In this document: positions 52,651-61,047 of the stretch, piece by piece
Layout: each line of letters opens with the position of its first letter
Position numbering within the stretch: the stretch's first letter is position 1
Source of the DNA: Pseudofulvibacter geojedonensis
GTDB lineage: Bacteria; Bacteroidota; Bacteroidia; Flavobacteriales; Flavobacteriaceae
Direction: 5' to 3'
NCBI RefSeq assembly: GCF_042675745.1
Contig: NZ_JBHTJM010000008.1
Span: forward strand, 248,001-312,000
DNA length: 64,000 nucleotides
Program-made: the position numbers and the translations under genes
Notes under the pieces: generated by a model
Told to the model about the DNA's origin: nothing
The model's input: only the letters and a program-made list of their open reading frames with translations
The model's database searches: none

Positions 52651-53176
52651 TTACTTTTTAAGGTTTTCGATGTATTTTGCTACTTGTCTTTCAGAATAAT
52701 GCCCATTAAATTGAATATAAAAGCCATCACTATTTATAACTAAAACCCAAAACAAGAATTCTTTCTCTTAAAAAAATTGGTCAATAAAAAATTATATTTA
52801 TCGTCAAAGTAATTAACGCTATCTAATTTCTTCATTACTCGTTCGCCATTTGCTAAAACTGTTATATTTAAACATTCACTAATATCAATTTTTGAATAAA
52901 AGTTCTTCCACCATTTTTTTCCTTCAGATGTAATTTTGTTATTATCAAAATGACAATTATTTATAGGTTGTCTGTAGTTTATGATAAGTATTTTTCAGTA
53001 CTCCAATTATAGTTTTTTTTAATAAAATCTAACTTTTCTTTACTAATTTTATCAGCAAAGTCATAGGTAATTGGTTTTCCGTTGCTTGACTTTTCTTTCT
53101 CAATATTTACATTTTTTGTTGTAGAGCAAAAAGTGATTAAAATTCCTATGATAATATATAATATAGTTTTATTCAT
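52651..53176 (-). pseudogene. Small lipoprotein gene broken by two frameshifts
   Basis: ATG 53176 opens MNKTILYIIIGILITFCSTTK, a lipoprotein signal with Cys 17. After 65 codons (ending NWSTEKYLS) the frame stops at 52979. The next frame continues at once with IINYRQPINNCHFDNNKITS and SEGKKWWKNFYSKIDISECL, down to a T7 tract near 52765-52775. There the third frame takes over with KEFLFWVLVINSDGFYIQFN and NGHYSERQVAKYIENLKK, ending at 52651. Joined, this is a coherent protein of about 175 aa. No family is recognised. Two shifts make decay more likely than one sequencing error. Confidence 0.7.
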
Positions 53177-53232
53177 ATGTAAGCCAAAGGCTTGGCTAAA
53201 CTGTGTATTAACTTAGGTGTTGTAAGTAAACG

Positions 53233-53685
53233 TTATATTTCATATTCAAGTCTGCAGTTTAAAGTAATTATAGGAGTATTAAATTCTTTTTGCTTTCTCG
53301 GCTCAGTTCCATATATTTTGGCTTTGAACTCATAGATTTGGTGATGTCTTTCGTTCTTTACAATCTTGAACGTTGAAGGTATTGACCAAAATTGAATGTA
53401 TTGGTGACTCAAATAGTCTTCTTTGTTTTCTAAGTCAACTATATACATTGTTAAAACTCCATTTTTTGGATCAAAAATTATATGTCCTTCGTTAGTTTTG
53501 TATTCTAGTTCAGTTTCATCAATTTTTAGAATTGCTTTTTCAAGTAACCCTTCAATATCTTGCAATTCAGCATAAAATTCAGTTCGTCCAGATTCCGATT
53601 TACATTTTAGATATGCAGTTCCAGAACCTAGGTCAAAACTTACTAGTCCAATCCAAAGTATTAAAATTCCAATTATATTCTTCAT
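53233..53685 (-). CDS. Small exported protein, unknown
   Basis: I start at 53685 (MKNIIGILILWIGLVSFDLG), which gives a signal peptide; the upstream ATG would put 12 polar residues before it. The 150-aa product has a beta-rich mature part (AYLKCKSESGRTEFYAELQD, GHIIFDPKNGVLTMYIV) and three cysteines in all. I know no family. It is one of three minus-strand secreted genes in a row, each with its own spacer, in an AT-rich stretch that looks like an accessory island. Confidence 0.6.
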   Translation of the reverse strand: MKNIIGILILWIGLVSFDLGSGTAYLKCKSESGRTEFYAELQDIEGLLEKAILKIDETELEYKTNEGHIIFDPKNGVLTMYIVDLENKEDYLSHQYIQFWSIPSTFKIVKNERHHQIYEFKAKIYGTEPRKQKEFNTPIITLNCRLEYEI

Positions 53686-53726
53686 TTGATGAATTATTTT
53701 ATTTGTATTTGAAGTATTCAATGTTT

Positions 53727-53765
53727 GCTAACGGGTATCGACCATAAGTAATTGCCTAGGTTAGC
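53727..53765 (-). repeat. Inverted-repeat ends GCTAAC/GTTAGC in the cassette spacer
   Basis: GCTAAC (53727-53732) and GTTAGC (53760-53765) are inverted repeats 27 bases apart in the spacer before the 320-aa gene's 3' end. A further pair, CTGAAAAT (53793-53800) and ATTTTCAG (53842-53849), encloses the next 41 bases. Such paired short arms are how folded recombination sites such as attC look, but the sequence is not a recognised attC. Confidence 0.4.
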
Positions 53766-53843
53766 TGTTAACTTTGCAAGAACATTCCTCAACTGAAAAT
53801 CCGAGAGAAATTAACACAAAGTACGAACTGTACGTTAGTGAAT

Positions 53844-53877
53844 TTTCAGAAGTAGGCGAGAACAAGTAATTACTTAT
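53844..53877 (-). repeat. 34-bp gene-end element, copy B
   Basis: This is the partner of 52597-52630, placed 22 bases beyond the stop of the 320-aa gene. The match covers TTTCAGAAGTA, GC, AGAACAA, AATTA and TTAT with scattered differences. Confidence 0.6.
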
Positions 53878-53898
53878 AGTCAATGCTGTCCAAAGTTC

Positions 53899-54861
53899 TT
53901 ATTTAAGCTTTTTTATTTTTTTATCCAGTTCCTTAAAGTCTTTTGAATTAATGTTAAATGACATCAATGAATGCTGTTGGTAAATTATATCACCAGTATT
54001 ACCATTAATAATAGTTATTATTTTGTTAGAATTAATTTGATTATACATTAAATAATAAAAGTCTGTAGCTTGATTATCTAAGATCATTTTTTCTATTTCT
54101 TTGTATTCAACGATTTTATAATCAAATGAAAAATCTTTCATTAAGTCTTCTATTTCTGGTGATTTTTTATCTGTTACCTTCCAGGGATTGTATCCATAAA
54201 GAAAAGTCTTATCAATGTAGATTGTACTATTTTTAACATTTTTAAGTTCGGACTTTACATAATCATCATAAAGGTCAGTTGAGATCTTATTTTTGATAGA
54301 GTTGTTGGTAAATTGCAAGAAGTTTTTCAAGTAACCTAGCCTAAAGTTTAATAAATCACCTTTTAATTCTTTAGAGTTTGCACCTGCTTGTTGTCTCAAA
54401 CTAATATCTGGTGTAAAATAGATAGTTCCTACTTTTGAAGAATACCATTTTAGTTTACCTTCTTTAGGCTTTTTCTTTAATTTATCAACTACGTGAAAAT
54501 CTAAAATGTGAAACCCATAATCAACTTTCATTCCTGTAGATTTTGATTTAGTAATACCGATATTCATAAATTGAGCTAAAACGTCGTCTACTTTTACTTT
54601 TGAATCATTAAAATCGTTATCCATTATTAATTCATAAGGAGTAACATCCCAAACTTCATTTAAGATGCTTTCAAAAGTTGATTTAGAATAAAATTTAGGT
54701 AAAACAAATTTTGTGGTTTTTGTGGTAAATCGATTTAAAGTTTTTTTATTTAACTTGCTGTGTTTATACGTATCTACACTAAAATCACCCACTCTAACTT
54801 GAGAATAGCAAAAAGTTGTAAAAATTAAAGTTAAGGTAAAAAGTAAGGATCTAAATTTCAT
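53899..54861 (-). CDS. Exported protein of unknown function
   Basis: The 320-aa protein has a signal peptide (MKFRSLLFTLTLIFTTFCYSQV) and a mature part rich in Lys and aromatic residues. The C-terminal region (FYYLMYNQINSNKIITIING, then NTGDIIYQQHSLMS) looks like a secreted adhesin or hydrolase-like beta part, but no motif identifies it. It is the largest of the three minus-strand secreted genes. Confidence 0.6.
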   Translation of the reverse strand: MKFRSLLFTLTLIFTTFCYSQVRVGDFSVDTYKHSKLNKKTLNRFTTKTTKFVLPKFYSKSTFESILNEVWDVTPYELIMDNDFNDSKVKVDDVLAQFMNIGITKSKSTGMKVDYGFHILDFHVVDKLKKKPKEGKLKWYSSKVGTIYFTPDISLRQQAGANSKELKGDLLNFRLGYLKNFLQFTNNSIKNKISTDLYDDYVKSELKNVKNSTIYIDKTFLYGYNPWKVTDKKSPEIEDLMKDFSFDYKIVEYKEIEKMILDNQATDFYYLMYNQINSNKIITIINGNTGDIIYQQHSLMSFNINSKDFKELDKKIKKLK

Positions 54862-55160
54862 GTTATATTATTTTGTGTTTAAACTTTTTTAAAGGTCTTT
54901 AATTGGTGTTATTTCTTTTAATCATTTTTTAAGAGTTTTAATCCGCAATATTTTATTCCCTTTTCAAAAAAAATCAATTTTAAGTGCTTTTAGCAATGAA
55001 TGCCCAATTTTTTATAAGTAACTTTTCGGCTTTTATCCTGTTTATATGTTAGGATATGCACAAGTTTTATAGTTGTTTTCAAATGTAAGAATTCTTACAA
55101 AGCTATTAACTGATTTTTCTTTTAGGTTATTAACAATCTTATTTAGCGTGCTTAATCATA

Positions 55161-55182
55161 TGCTTAAGTACTTACTTAAGCA
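55161..55182. repeat. 10-bp perfect inverted repeat upstream of the alanine symporter
   Basis: TGCTTAAGTA (55161-55170) and TACTTAAGCA (55173-55182) are exact reverse complements with CT between, and GCTTAA also occurs once just upstream. No T-run follows, so it is more operator than terminator. The rest of the 426-bp gap 54862-55287 shows no gene or promoter that I can support. Confidence 0.5.
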
Positions 55183-55287
55183 AATTTCAGCATTGCGTAA
55201 GCTTTTGTATTGTCTTATTTGTTAGCAATTTAGCAGCAGTCAACATCGCTAGCAGTTCTAAAAACTAATAGCGGCAAAAAAAAACGA

Positions 55288-56826
55288 ATGATCAGTATAG
55301 TAACTCTTTTTAATTCATTATTTCTTAATATTCAAGAACAAAATCAAGGAATAGATCAACTAATCAACGATTTTTTTAGTAATAGTACTGGTTGGTTTGT
55401 AAACCTAATGTTTGCCTCTATACCAATTACAGAAACAGTAGGTATACCTTGGGTATTAATAGTATTAATTATAGGAGCGTTATACTTTTCTATATACTTT
55501 AAACTAATTAATATCACAGGCTTTAAAACAGCTATTAATGTTGTTAGAGGTAAGTATGATGCTATAGACAAACCAGACAATAAAGAAGATATTCTAGATA
55601 CTTTAAAAGTAGAAGGAGAAGGAGAGGTTTCTCATTTTCAAGCACTAACTGCTGCCTTATCTGCAACAGTTGGTTTGGGTAATATTGCTGGAGTAGCTAT
55701 AGCCTTATCTATTGGTGGGGCAGGAGCTACTTTCTGGATGATTTTAGTAGGCATGTTAGGTATGGCTACTAAATTTGTTGAATGTACCTTAGGGGTAAAA
55801 TACAGAGAAATAGCAGCAGATGGAACAGTGTTTGGAGGGCCTATGTACTACCTAAAAAAGGGAATAGGAGAGTTAGGCTTTTCTAAATTAGGTAAGGGCT
55901 TATCTATTCTATTTGCCATAATGTGTGTTGGCGGATCTTTTGGAGGAGGAAATATGTTTCAGGTAAACCAAGCGTTTAAATTATTTGAATATGTAACAGG
56001 AGGCGAGCAGAGTTTTATTTATGGTAAAGGATGGCTATTTGGTTTAATAATGGCTACTTTGGTTGGTATTGTTATTATTGGCGGAATAAAAAAAATAGCC
56101 AAAGTTACAGACAAGGTTGTGCCTTTAATGGTAGTAGTATATATTTTAGCAGTAGTAACTATTTTGGTTATTAATTATGAGAGTATACCCAATGCTTTTT
56201 CGGCTATTTGGAATGGTGCTTTTAATCCGCAAGGTATAGCTGGAGGGTTTATAGGAGTGTTAATTCAAGGTTTTCAGCGTGCAGCTTTTTCTAACGAAGC
56301 AGGTGTGGGCTCATCGTCTATAGCACATTCTGCAGTAAAAACTAAATATGCCGCTAGCGAAGGTTTAGTAGCTTTATTAGAACCTTTTATAGATACTGTA
56401 GTAGTTTGTACCATGACAGCTTTGGTCTTAATTATAACCGGACAATTAACAGTAGGAGCATCTATATCTAATGAACAAGGCGCTATTTTAACAGCAAAAG
56501 CTTTAGAGAGCGGAATATCGTGGTTTCCTTATGTATTGGCTATTGCGGTAATTTTATTTGCTTTTTCATCTATGATATCTTGGTCATATTACGGTTACCA
56601 GGCTTGGTCTTATTTATTTGGAAGAGAAAGAAGAACTGGTAATGTTTACAAAATTATATTTTGCATTTTTACTATTATTGGTGCAGCAGCAACTCTAGGG
56701 GCTGTTATTAATTTTTCTGACGCTTTAGTATTTGCTATGATGGTTCCTAATATGATAGGGCTGGTTTTATTGGCTCCAAAAGTAAAAGAAGAACTAAAAA
56801 GATATACTAATAAAATAAAAGCTTAG
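55288..56826 (+). CDS. Sodium:alanine symporter family protein
   Basis: The 512-aa protein has about 11 membrane segments. It has the AGCS hallmarks LSATVGLGNIAGVAIALSIGGAGATFWM near residue 125, FGGPMYYLKKGIGELG, and GFQRAAFSNEAGVGSSSIAHSAVKT near 329. It imports alanine or glycine with sodium. It stands alone on the plus strand. Confidence 0.93.
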   Translation: MISIVTLFNSLFLNIQEQNQGIDQLINDFFSNSTGWFVNLMFASIPITETVGIPWVLIVLIIGALYFSIYFKLINITGFKTAINVVRGKYDAIDKPDNKEDILDTLKVEGEGEVSHFQALTAALSATVGLGNIAGVAIALSIGGAGATFWMILVGMLGMATKFVECTLGVKYREIAADGTVFGGPMYYLKKGIGELGFSKLGKGLSILFAIMCVGGSFGGGNMFQVNQAFKLFEYVTGGEQSFIYGKGWLFGLIMATLVGIVIIGGIKKIAKVTDKVVPLMVVVYILAVVTILVINYESIPNAFSAIWNGAFNPQGIAGGFIGVLIQGFQRAAFSNEAGVGSSSIAHSAVKTKYAASEGLVALLEPFIDTVVVCTMTALVLIITGQLTVGASISNEQGAILTAKALESGISWFPYVLAIAVILFAFSSMISWSYYGYQAWSYLFGRERRTGNVYKIIFCIFTIIGAAATLGAVINFSDALVFAMMVPNMIGLVLLAPKVKEELKRYTNKIKA

Positions 56827-56910
56827 TATATTAAACACCGTAACAATCTTAATGAATTTAAGTAAAGAAAACCATTGATATGATTGGCTTAGGATTGATT
56901 TTTGTAAATT

Positions 56911-56956
56911 TATAGTAAGGAGATGCATCTTTTTTTTAAAAGTTGCGTCTACTATA
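56911..56956 (+). promoter_or_regulatory. Long hairpin in the leader of the metallothionein-like gene
   Basis: TATAGTA (56911-56917) pairs with TACTATA (56950-56956). Inside, GATGCA pairs with TGCGTC (one G-T) and CTTTT with AAAAG. AGGA is left as an asymmetric bulge; it would be the only purine-rich ribosome-binding-like stretch. The hairpin ends 21 bases before the ATG at 56978. A role in controlling translation or stability is plausible. Confidence 0.5.
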
Positions 56957-56977
56957 TGAATCTAAAATTTACACATC

Positions 56978-57082
56978 ATGAAAAATTATAAAGGTTGCAG
57001 TTGTAACTGCGAAAACTGTAAAAACGGAAGTTGCATCAATTGTACATGTGAATCTTGTACTTGTAACGGATGTAATTGTTAA
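56978..57082 (+). CDS. 34-residue metallothionein-like Cys-rich peptide
   Basis: ATG 56978 opens a 34-codon frame ending TAA 57080-57082. It reads MKNYKGCSCNCENCKNGSCI and then NCTCESCTCNGCNC, with 11 Cys, nearly all in CxC or CxxC spacing, Gly/Ser/Asn/Thr fillers and no aromatic except one Tyr. That is metallothionein-like and able to bind a small Zn, Cu or Cd cluster. It is not similar to SmtA. A terminator follows and a SigZ-like sigma gene starts 43 bases later, so the peptide and the regulator may be one stress or metal response unit. Confidence 0.75.
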   Translation: MKNYKGCSCNCENCKNGSCINCTCESCTCNGCNC

Positions 57083-57087
57083 ATTGT

Positions 57088-57113
57088 ATTCCCACGAGAG
57101 TGGGAATCTTTTT
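57088..57113 (+). terminator. Terminator after the metallothionein-like gene
   Basis: ATTCCCAC (57088-57095) and GTGGGAAT (57100-57107) pair around GAGA, followed by CTTTTT. It lowers read-through into the sigma factor gene. Confidence 0.8.
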
Positions 57114-57125
57114 AAATTGTAGTAT

Positions 57126-57668
57126 ATGAATATTACTCAACTTTGGAATTCATATCATTTAGACATGAAACGTTTTGTTTTTAGTAAGGTGAAAAATGAG
57201 CAACTTACTAACGACTTAGTGCAGGAAACCTTTATTAAAGCTTATAGTAAAATAGATACCATTATAGACGATAAAAAGGTAAAATCATGGCTGTTTTCTA
57301 TAGCTAGAAATACAACACTCGATTATTTTAGAAAATCACAATTAACAGTCCCTTTATTAGATTATGATACCAAAGATGAATTTTGGGAAAATAAAGAACA
57401 CTCGCCAGAAGATTGTTTGCCAGGGATTATTAAAAACCTTCCTAAAAAATATAGAGACCCTCTTTTTTTGGCAGATATAAAAGGAATGAAACAAGCAAAA
57501 GTTGCAGAACAATTACAATTACCACTATCTACTATAAAATCACAAATTCAACGAGGAAGAAAATTGATAAAACAAGGGTACATAGATTGCTGTGATTATT
57601 CAGAAAATGATAAGGGAGAACTAGTTGGAGAAGTGAAACCTAAAGAAAACTGTAAAGTTTGTGGTTAG
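57126..57668 (+). CDS. ECF sigma factor, SigZ-like, with C-terminal Cys cluster
   Basis: The 180-aa protein has region 2 (LTNDLVQETFIKAYSKIDT, KSWLFSIARNTTLDYFRKS) and region 4 (LPKKYRDPLFLADIKGMKQA, EQLQLPLSTIKSQIQRGRKL). Its tail GYIDCCDYSEND through ENCKVCG has four Cys, a likely metal or redox sensor. No anti-sigma gene lies next to it, so the tail may regulate activity directly. The stop overlaps the convergent PfpI-like gene by four bases. Confidence 0.88.
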   Translation: MNITQLWNSYHLDMKRFVFSKVKNEQLTNDLVQETFIKAYSKIDTIIDDKKVKSWLFSIARNTTLDYFRKSQLTVPLLDYDTKDEFWENKEHSPEDCLPGIIKNLPKKYRDPLFLADIKGMKQAKVAEQLQLPLSTIKSQIQRGRKLIKQGYIDCCDYSENDKGELVGEVKPKENCKVCG

Positions 57669-58414
57669 TTTTTAATTATTAAATGAGGTATTTTTTCTAA
57701 ATCCCAATCTATTACTAGTCCAGCGGCTATTTGTTTAGTAACTTCTTTTCCGTATAAGTGTTCACACAAGTACAAGGCTGCTTCAAAGCTTTTAGCTCCT
57801 CCAGCCGAAGTGATGTACTTATTATCGTGAACAAACAAAACTTCTTTTCTAATATCTAATTCTGGAAACATATCTTTCATTTTATTTATATCACTCGGGA
57901 AAGTAGTAGATACAGAGTTATTTAAAACTCCTGCCTTAGCTAATACAAAGGCGCCATCGCAATGAGAAGTAATAAACTGAGCTTCTTGATCTATCTTTTT
58001 TACAAAGTTAATCATGACTTCATCTTCTAAATCAGAATCTAAATGATGTTCGGCACTTGGTATAACTAAAATATCTATTTCAGGTAATAAATCTGTAGTA
58101 TAATCATAATCAGGCAGTATTCGTATTCCTTCAAAAGAAATAATAGGATCTAAAGTATTAGCAACGGTAAATACATTCATAGCTTTTATACCCTTTCTAA
58201 AAATAGTATGCTGAAAAATATCGTAGGGAGCTGTTAATTCGGTATTATAAACCCCATTCATAATTAGAAAGGCAACATTGTAGTTTTTTGGGGTAAGTTT
58301 GGGTAAATAGCGTTCTTTCTTTTCTTCTTTTTGTGATTCTATTGTTGATTGAGCAACTTGTTCTTTACATGAAAAACAAGAAATAACGAAGCAGAATGTA
58401 ATAAAATATTTCAT
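57665..58414 (-). CDS. DJ-1/PfpI-like lipoprotein
   Basis: The 249-aa product has a lipoprotein signal (ISCFSCKEQ, Cys 16) and a DJ-1/PfpI domain. That domain has YNVAFLIMNGVYNTELTAPYDIF, ILVIPSAEHHLDSDLEDE, the nucleophile-elbow Cys in ITSHCDGAFVLAKAG (about residue 154) and SAGGAKSFEAALYL. It is related to the amidase part of AraC-type regulators. It acts outside the cytoplasm, which is unusual for the family. The ligand is unknown. Confidence 0.85.
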   Translation of the reverse strand: MKYFITFCFVISCFSCKEQVAQSTIESQKEEKKERYLPKLTPKNYNVAFLIMNGVYNTELTAPYDIFQHTIFRKGIKAMNVFTVANTLDPIISFEGIRILPDYDYTTDLLPEIDILVIPSAEHHLDSDLEDEVMINFVKKIDQEAQFITSHCDGAFVLAKAGVLNNSVSTTFPSDINKMKDMFPELDIRKEVLFVHDNKYITSAGGAKSFEAALYLCEHLYGKEVTKQIAAGLVIDWDLEKIPHLIIKN

Positions 58415-58495
58415 ATATTAAATGTAAGAAAAGTATCTTAAATTAAAAGCATGTTTTTATATTTGAGCTCCTAATTGAACTAATATTATTTATTT

Positions 58496-59344
58496 GTGAA
58501 TTGTAAAAATTGTGCTGCGACTTTAAGTACTGAAGACTTGTTTTGTAATAAATGTGGAGCTAAGGTAGTAATAGAAAAAATAACACTTAGAAAACTAATA
58601 ACTGAGGTTGTTTCTAACGTATTTGGTTTTGATAGTAAATATTTCAGAACTCTAAAAATGATGGTAGTTAGCCCAAAAATAGTTTTGAGTGAGTATTTAT
58701 CTGGAGTTAGAAAAAAGTATGTAAATCCGTTTGCGTTTTTAGCTATTGGTACTGCTTTATCACTACTGGTTTTTAATTTATTTCCAGATAGTTTTATAGA
58801 AATACAATCGAGTATGGGGGGTGAACAATTTTCTGAATTAAGAGAATTAGCCGAACGAGATTTAACAGCAATTGAAGGAATATCTGAGAAGGAATTACAA
58901 CAATTAAAAATTCAACAAGATTCAGCAAGATTTCAATTAAATTTTCAAGAAAAGTGGTTAAAGTATTTTCTTAAATATTTTAACATATTAACATTTGTTT
59001 TTTTATTATTCTATGCTTTGTTAAGCAAGTGGACTTATAGAAAGTCTTATAACTTAGGAGAACACATGGTTATAAATGCATTTATACAAGGAGTTACTAT
59101 GTGGTTTACCGTAATAGCCTTTTTTCTATCTATGTTTATTTCGCCTATTATTTATACATTGAGTCCAGTTTTAATGTTACTATTTTATTGGTATGCATTG
59201 AGTAAATTACATGACCACTCTATAGTAAAAAGTATAATAAAATTGTTGCGTTTTATAGTGCTTACTACTATAATGTTCTTACTAATTTTTATTATAGGAA
59301 CTATTGTGGGTATAATAGTTGTATTTGTAAGTAAAGCAATGTAA
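58496..59344 (+). CDS. DUF3667 membrane protein with zinc ribbon (first copy)
   Basis: The GTG start at 58496 is required to keep the first ribbon pair (MNCKNCAATLSTEDLFCNKC, C3, C6, C17, C20). The 282-aa protein then has TLRKLITEVVSNVFGFDSKY and FRTLKMMVVSPKIVLSEYLS, the DUF3667 signature. Four to five membrane helices and a hydrophilic middle domain follow. The function is unknown. A second member lies at 61838. Confidence 0.82.
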   Translation: MNCKNCAATLSTEDLFCNKCGAKVVIEKITLRKLITEVVSNVFGFDSKYFRTLKMMVVSPKIVLSEYLSGVRKKYVNPFAFLAIGTALSLLVFNLFPDSFIEIQSSMGGEQFSELRELAERDLTAIEGISEKELQQLKIQQDSARFQLNFQEKWLKYFLKYFNILTFVFLLFYALLSKWTYRKSYNLGEHMVINAFIQGVTMWFTVIAFFLSMFISPIIYTLSPVLMLLFYWYALSKLHDHSIVKSIIKLLRFIVLTTIMFLLIFIIGTIVGIIVVFVSKAM

Positions 59345-59353
59345 TGGCAGTAT

Positions 59354-59731
59354 TTAATTAATTCTCCAAGGAGGATTTTTACGATTTTTACCTGCTGAGT
59401 AAATAATTAATTGATTACCATCTAGATCTTTTAAATAAGCTTCTTTCCACAGCCAAGATTGCTCTTTGGGTAATTGTTCAAATACAATTCCTTTCTTTAT
59501 TAGTTGATTGACGGTTTTATTTAAATCATCGACTTCAAAATAAATGCTGATTCCGGTTTTATTAGGTAGTTGATCTACTAGATGTAAAGAGAAAGTGCTT
59601 TCTCCGTTTAAACATTCAAAACGGGCATACCTGGGTAAAGCATCTACTATAAGATTGAATCCTAACTTTTGATAAAATACTACCGCCTTTTTAAGGTTTA
59701 AAGACGGTAGAGTTATTTGGTTTAAATTCAT
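59354..59731 (-). CDS. VOC-family (glyoxalase-like) protein
   Basis: Starting at 59731 (MNLNQITLPSLNLKKAVVFY), whose ATG overlaps the MFS stop as ATGA, gives 125 aa. A single VOC module has YQKLGFNLIVDALPRYARFE, FSLHLVDQ, ISIYFEVDDLNKTVNQLIKK and YLKDLDGNQLIIYSAG. The metal or ligand sites fit a bleomycin/fosfomycin-resistance-like or binding role. It is translationally coupled to the transporter, so both may handle one toxic compound. Confidence 0.85.
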   Translation of the reverse strand: MNLNQITLPSLNLKKAVVFYQKLGFNLIVDALPRYARFECLNGESTFSLHLVDQLPNKTGISIYFEVDDLNKTVNQLIKKGIVFEQLPKEQSWLWKEAYLKDLDGNQLIIYSAGKNRKNPPWRIN

Positions 59732-60939
59732 GTGCTTATGCTTTTTAATTTCATTCGTTGTCTTAATATATATAACAACAATATACATATTGTAGAAATA
59801 GCAGTTATAATATACCAAGTGTTGTTGTATCCAATATATTCTATTAAATGCATCCCTCCGTTATGGCTAAATATATGTGCTATAGAAAAAGCAATACTAT
59901 ACAAAGCCATATATTCTCCTTTATTGCCACGTTTAGATCTATCCATTGCAAAGGCATTAGAAAAAGGAAAGGCTATCATTTCTCCAATAGTCACTAATAA
60001 CATACTAATTACTAATATTCCAACCCAAGAAGTAGTTGTTAATATAATAAAACTCAACCCGGTTAAAATAGCACCTATAAGCATTAGTCCAGATTTTGAG
60101 CGTTTAGTTTTTTCTAACCATTTTACTACAGGCATTTCTAAAACAAAAATGATAGAACCATTCATACCCATTAATAAGCCTATTTGAAATTCACTTAAAA
60201 AGTGAATGTTTTTATAGTATAAGGGAATAGTTGAAAAAAACTGCATAAAAACAATTCCGAATAAAGACATAGCAACAAGAAATACCCAAAATGTTTTATC
60301 TGTATAAGCCGATTTTGGATTGATAACCTTTTCTTCATCAATAACTATAGCCTTTTTGGGATTAAGTACTTTAAGTAATAAAATACTGGCTAAAGCACAA
60401 GTAATGCCATCAACCCAAAATAAGCCTCCATAACTCAAATACGTTATAATTAATCCACCAACAGCTGGTCCTGCAGAAAAACCTAAGTTAATCGCTAAAC
60501 GTATTAAGGTTACAGATCTAGTTTTGTTTTCGGGTTTGCTATAAGCACTCAAAGCAACAAACATAGCAGGTCTAAAAGTGTCTGCTACTGTCATAACTAT
60601 AAAAATTCCTAAACAGAAAGAACTAAATGTGGTTAAGAATTGTAATCCAATAAATAATAACCCTGTTAGCAATAAGCTAAACAACATTACTTTGTAATAG
60701 CCTATTTTATCGGTTAGTTTTCCTCCCAACCATGAGCCAGCTGCAGAACCTAAACCAAAAGCAGACATTATCCAACCAACATTACTGGGTGTGAAATCTA
60801 GACTTTCTGTAAGGTAAAGTGATAGAAACGGAATAACCATGGTACCAGCTCTGTTTATTAATGTAATAAGTGATAACCACCAGACTTCTTTAGACAGCCC
60901 GCTAAAAGAGTCGATATAATTTAAGTAGAGTTTTTTCAT
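59728..60939 (-). CDS. MFS drug-efflux-type transporter
   Basis: This 403-aa protein has 12 predicted helices. It has the loop 2-3 motif A GSWLGGKLTDKIGYYKVML (about residues 68-86) and SAGPAVGGLIITYLSYG in helix 5, the antiporter motif C type. It is of the MdtH/MFS multidrug sort. A structured RNA with a terminator precedes it, so its expression may be set by a ligand or by read-through. It is coupled to the VOC gene. Confidence 0.88.
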   Translation of the reverse strand: MKKLYLNYIDSFSGLSKEVWWLSLITLINRAGTMVIPFLSLYLTESLDFTPSNVGWIMSAFGLGSAAGSWLGGKLTDKIGYYKVMLFSLLLTGLLFIGLQFLTTFSSFCLGIFIVMTVADTFRPAMFVALSAYSKPENKTRSVTLIRLAINLGFSAGPAVGGLIITYLSYGGLFWVDGITCALASILLLKVLNPKKAIVIDEEKVINPKSAYTDKTFWVFLVAMSLFGIVFMQFFSTIPLYYKNIHFLSEFQIGLLMGMNGSIIFVLEMPVVKWLEKTKRSKSGLMLIGAILTGLSFIILTTTSWVGILVISMLLVTIGEMIAFPFSNAFAMDRSKRGNKGEYMALYSIAFSIAHIFSHNGGMHLIEYIGYNNTWYIITAISTICILLLYILRQRMKLKSIST

Positions 60940-61016
60940 AATAGTTGTTTTTTGATTGATGATGATTAAATTGATATGATTGATGATGAACCCAGTTAGG
61001 AATTCTATATAAAAAT

Positions 61017-61047
61017 AAAACGCCTGACGAAGAAGCCAGGCGTTTTT
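61017..61047 (-). terminator. Terminator between structured RNA and MFS gene
   Basis: AAACGCCTG and CAGGCGTTT form the stem with a 10-base loop. T-runs occur on both sides, so it can also act on the plus strand. Confidence 0.8.

Noticed and set aside
52979..53176. 65-aa ORF as an intact small lipoprotein
   Set aside because: Coding continues in the other two frames down to 52651, so it is the first part of a pseudogene.
56921..56928. AGATGCAT/GATGCATC palindrome as a stand-alone restriction-like or operator site
   Set aside because: It is better explained as part of the larger leader hairpin 56911-56956.
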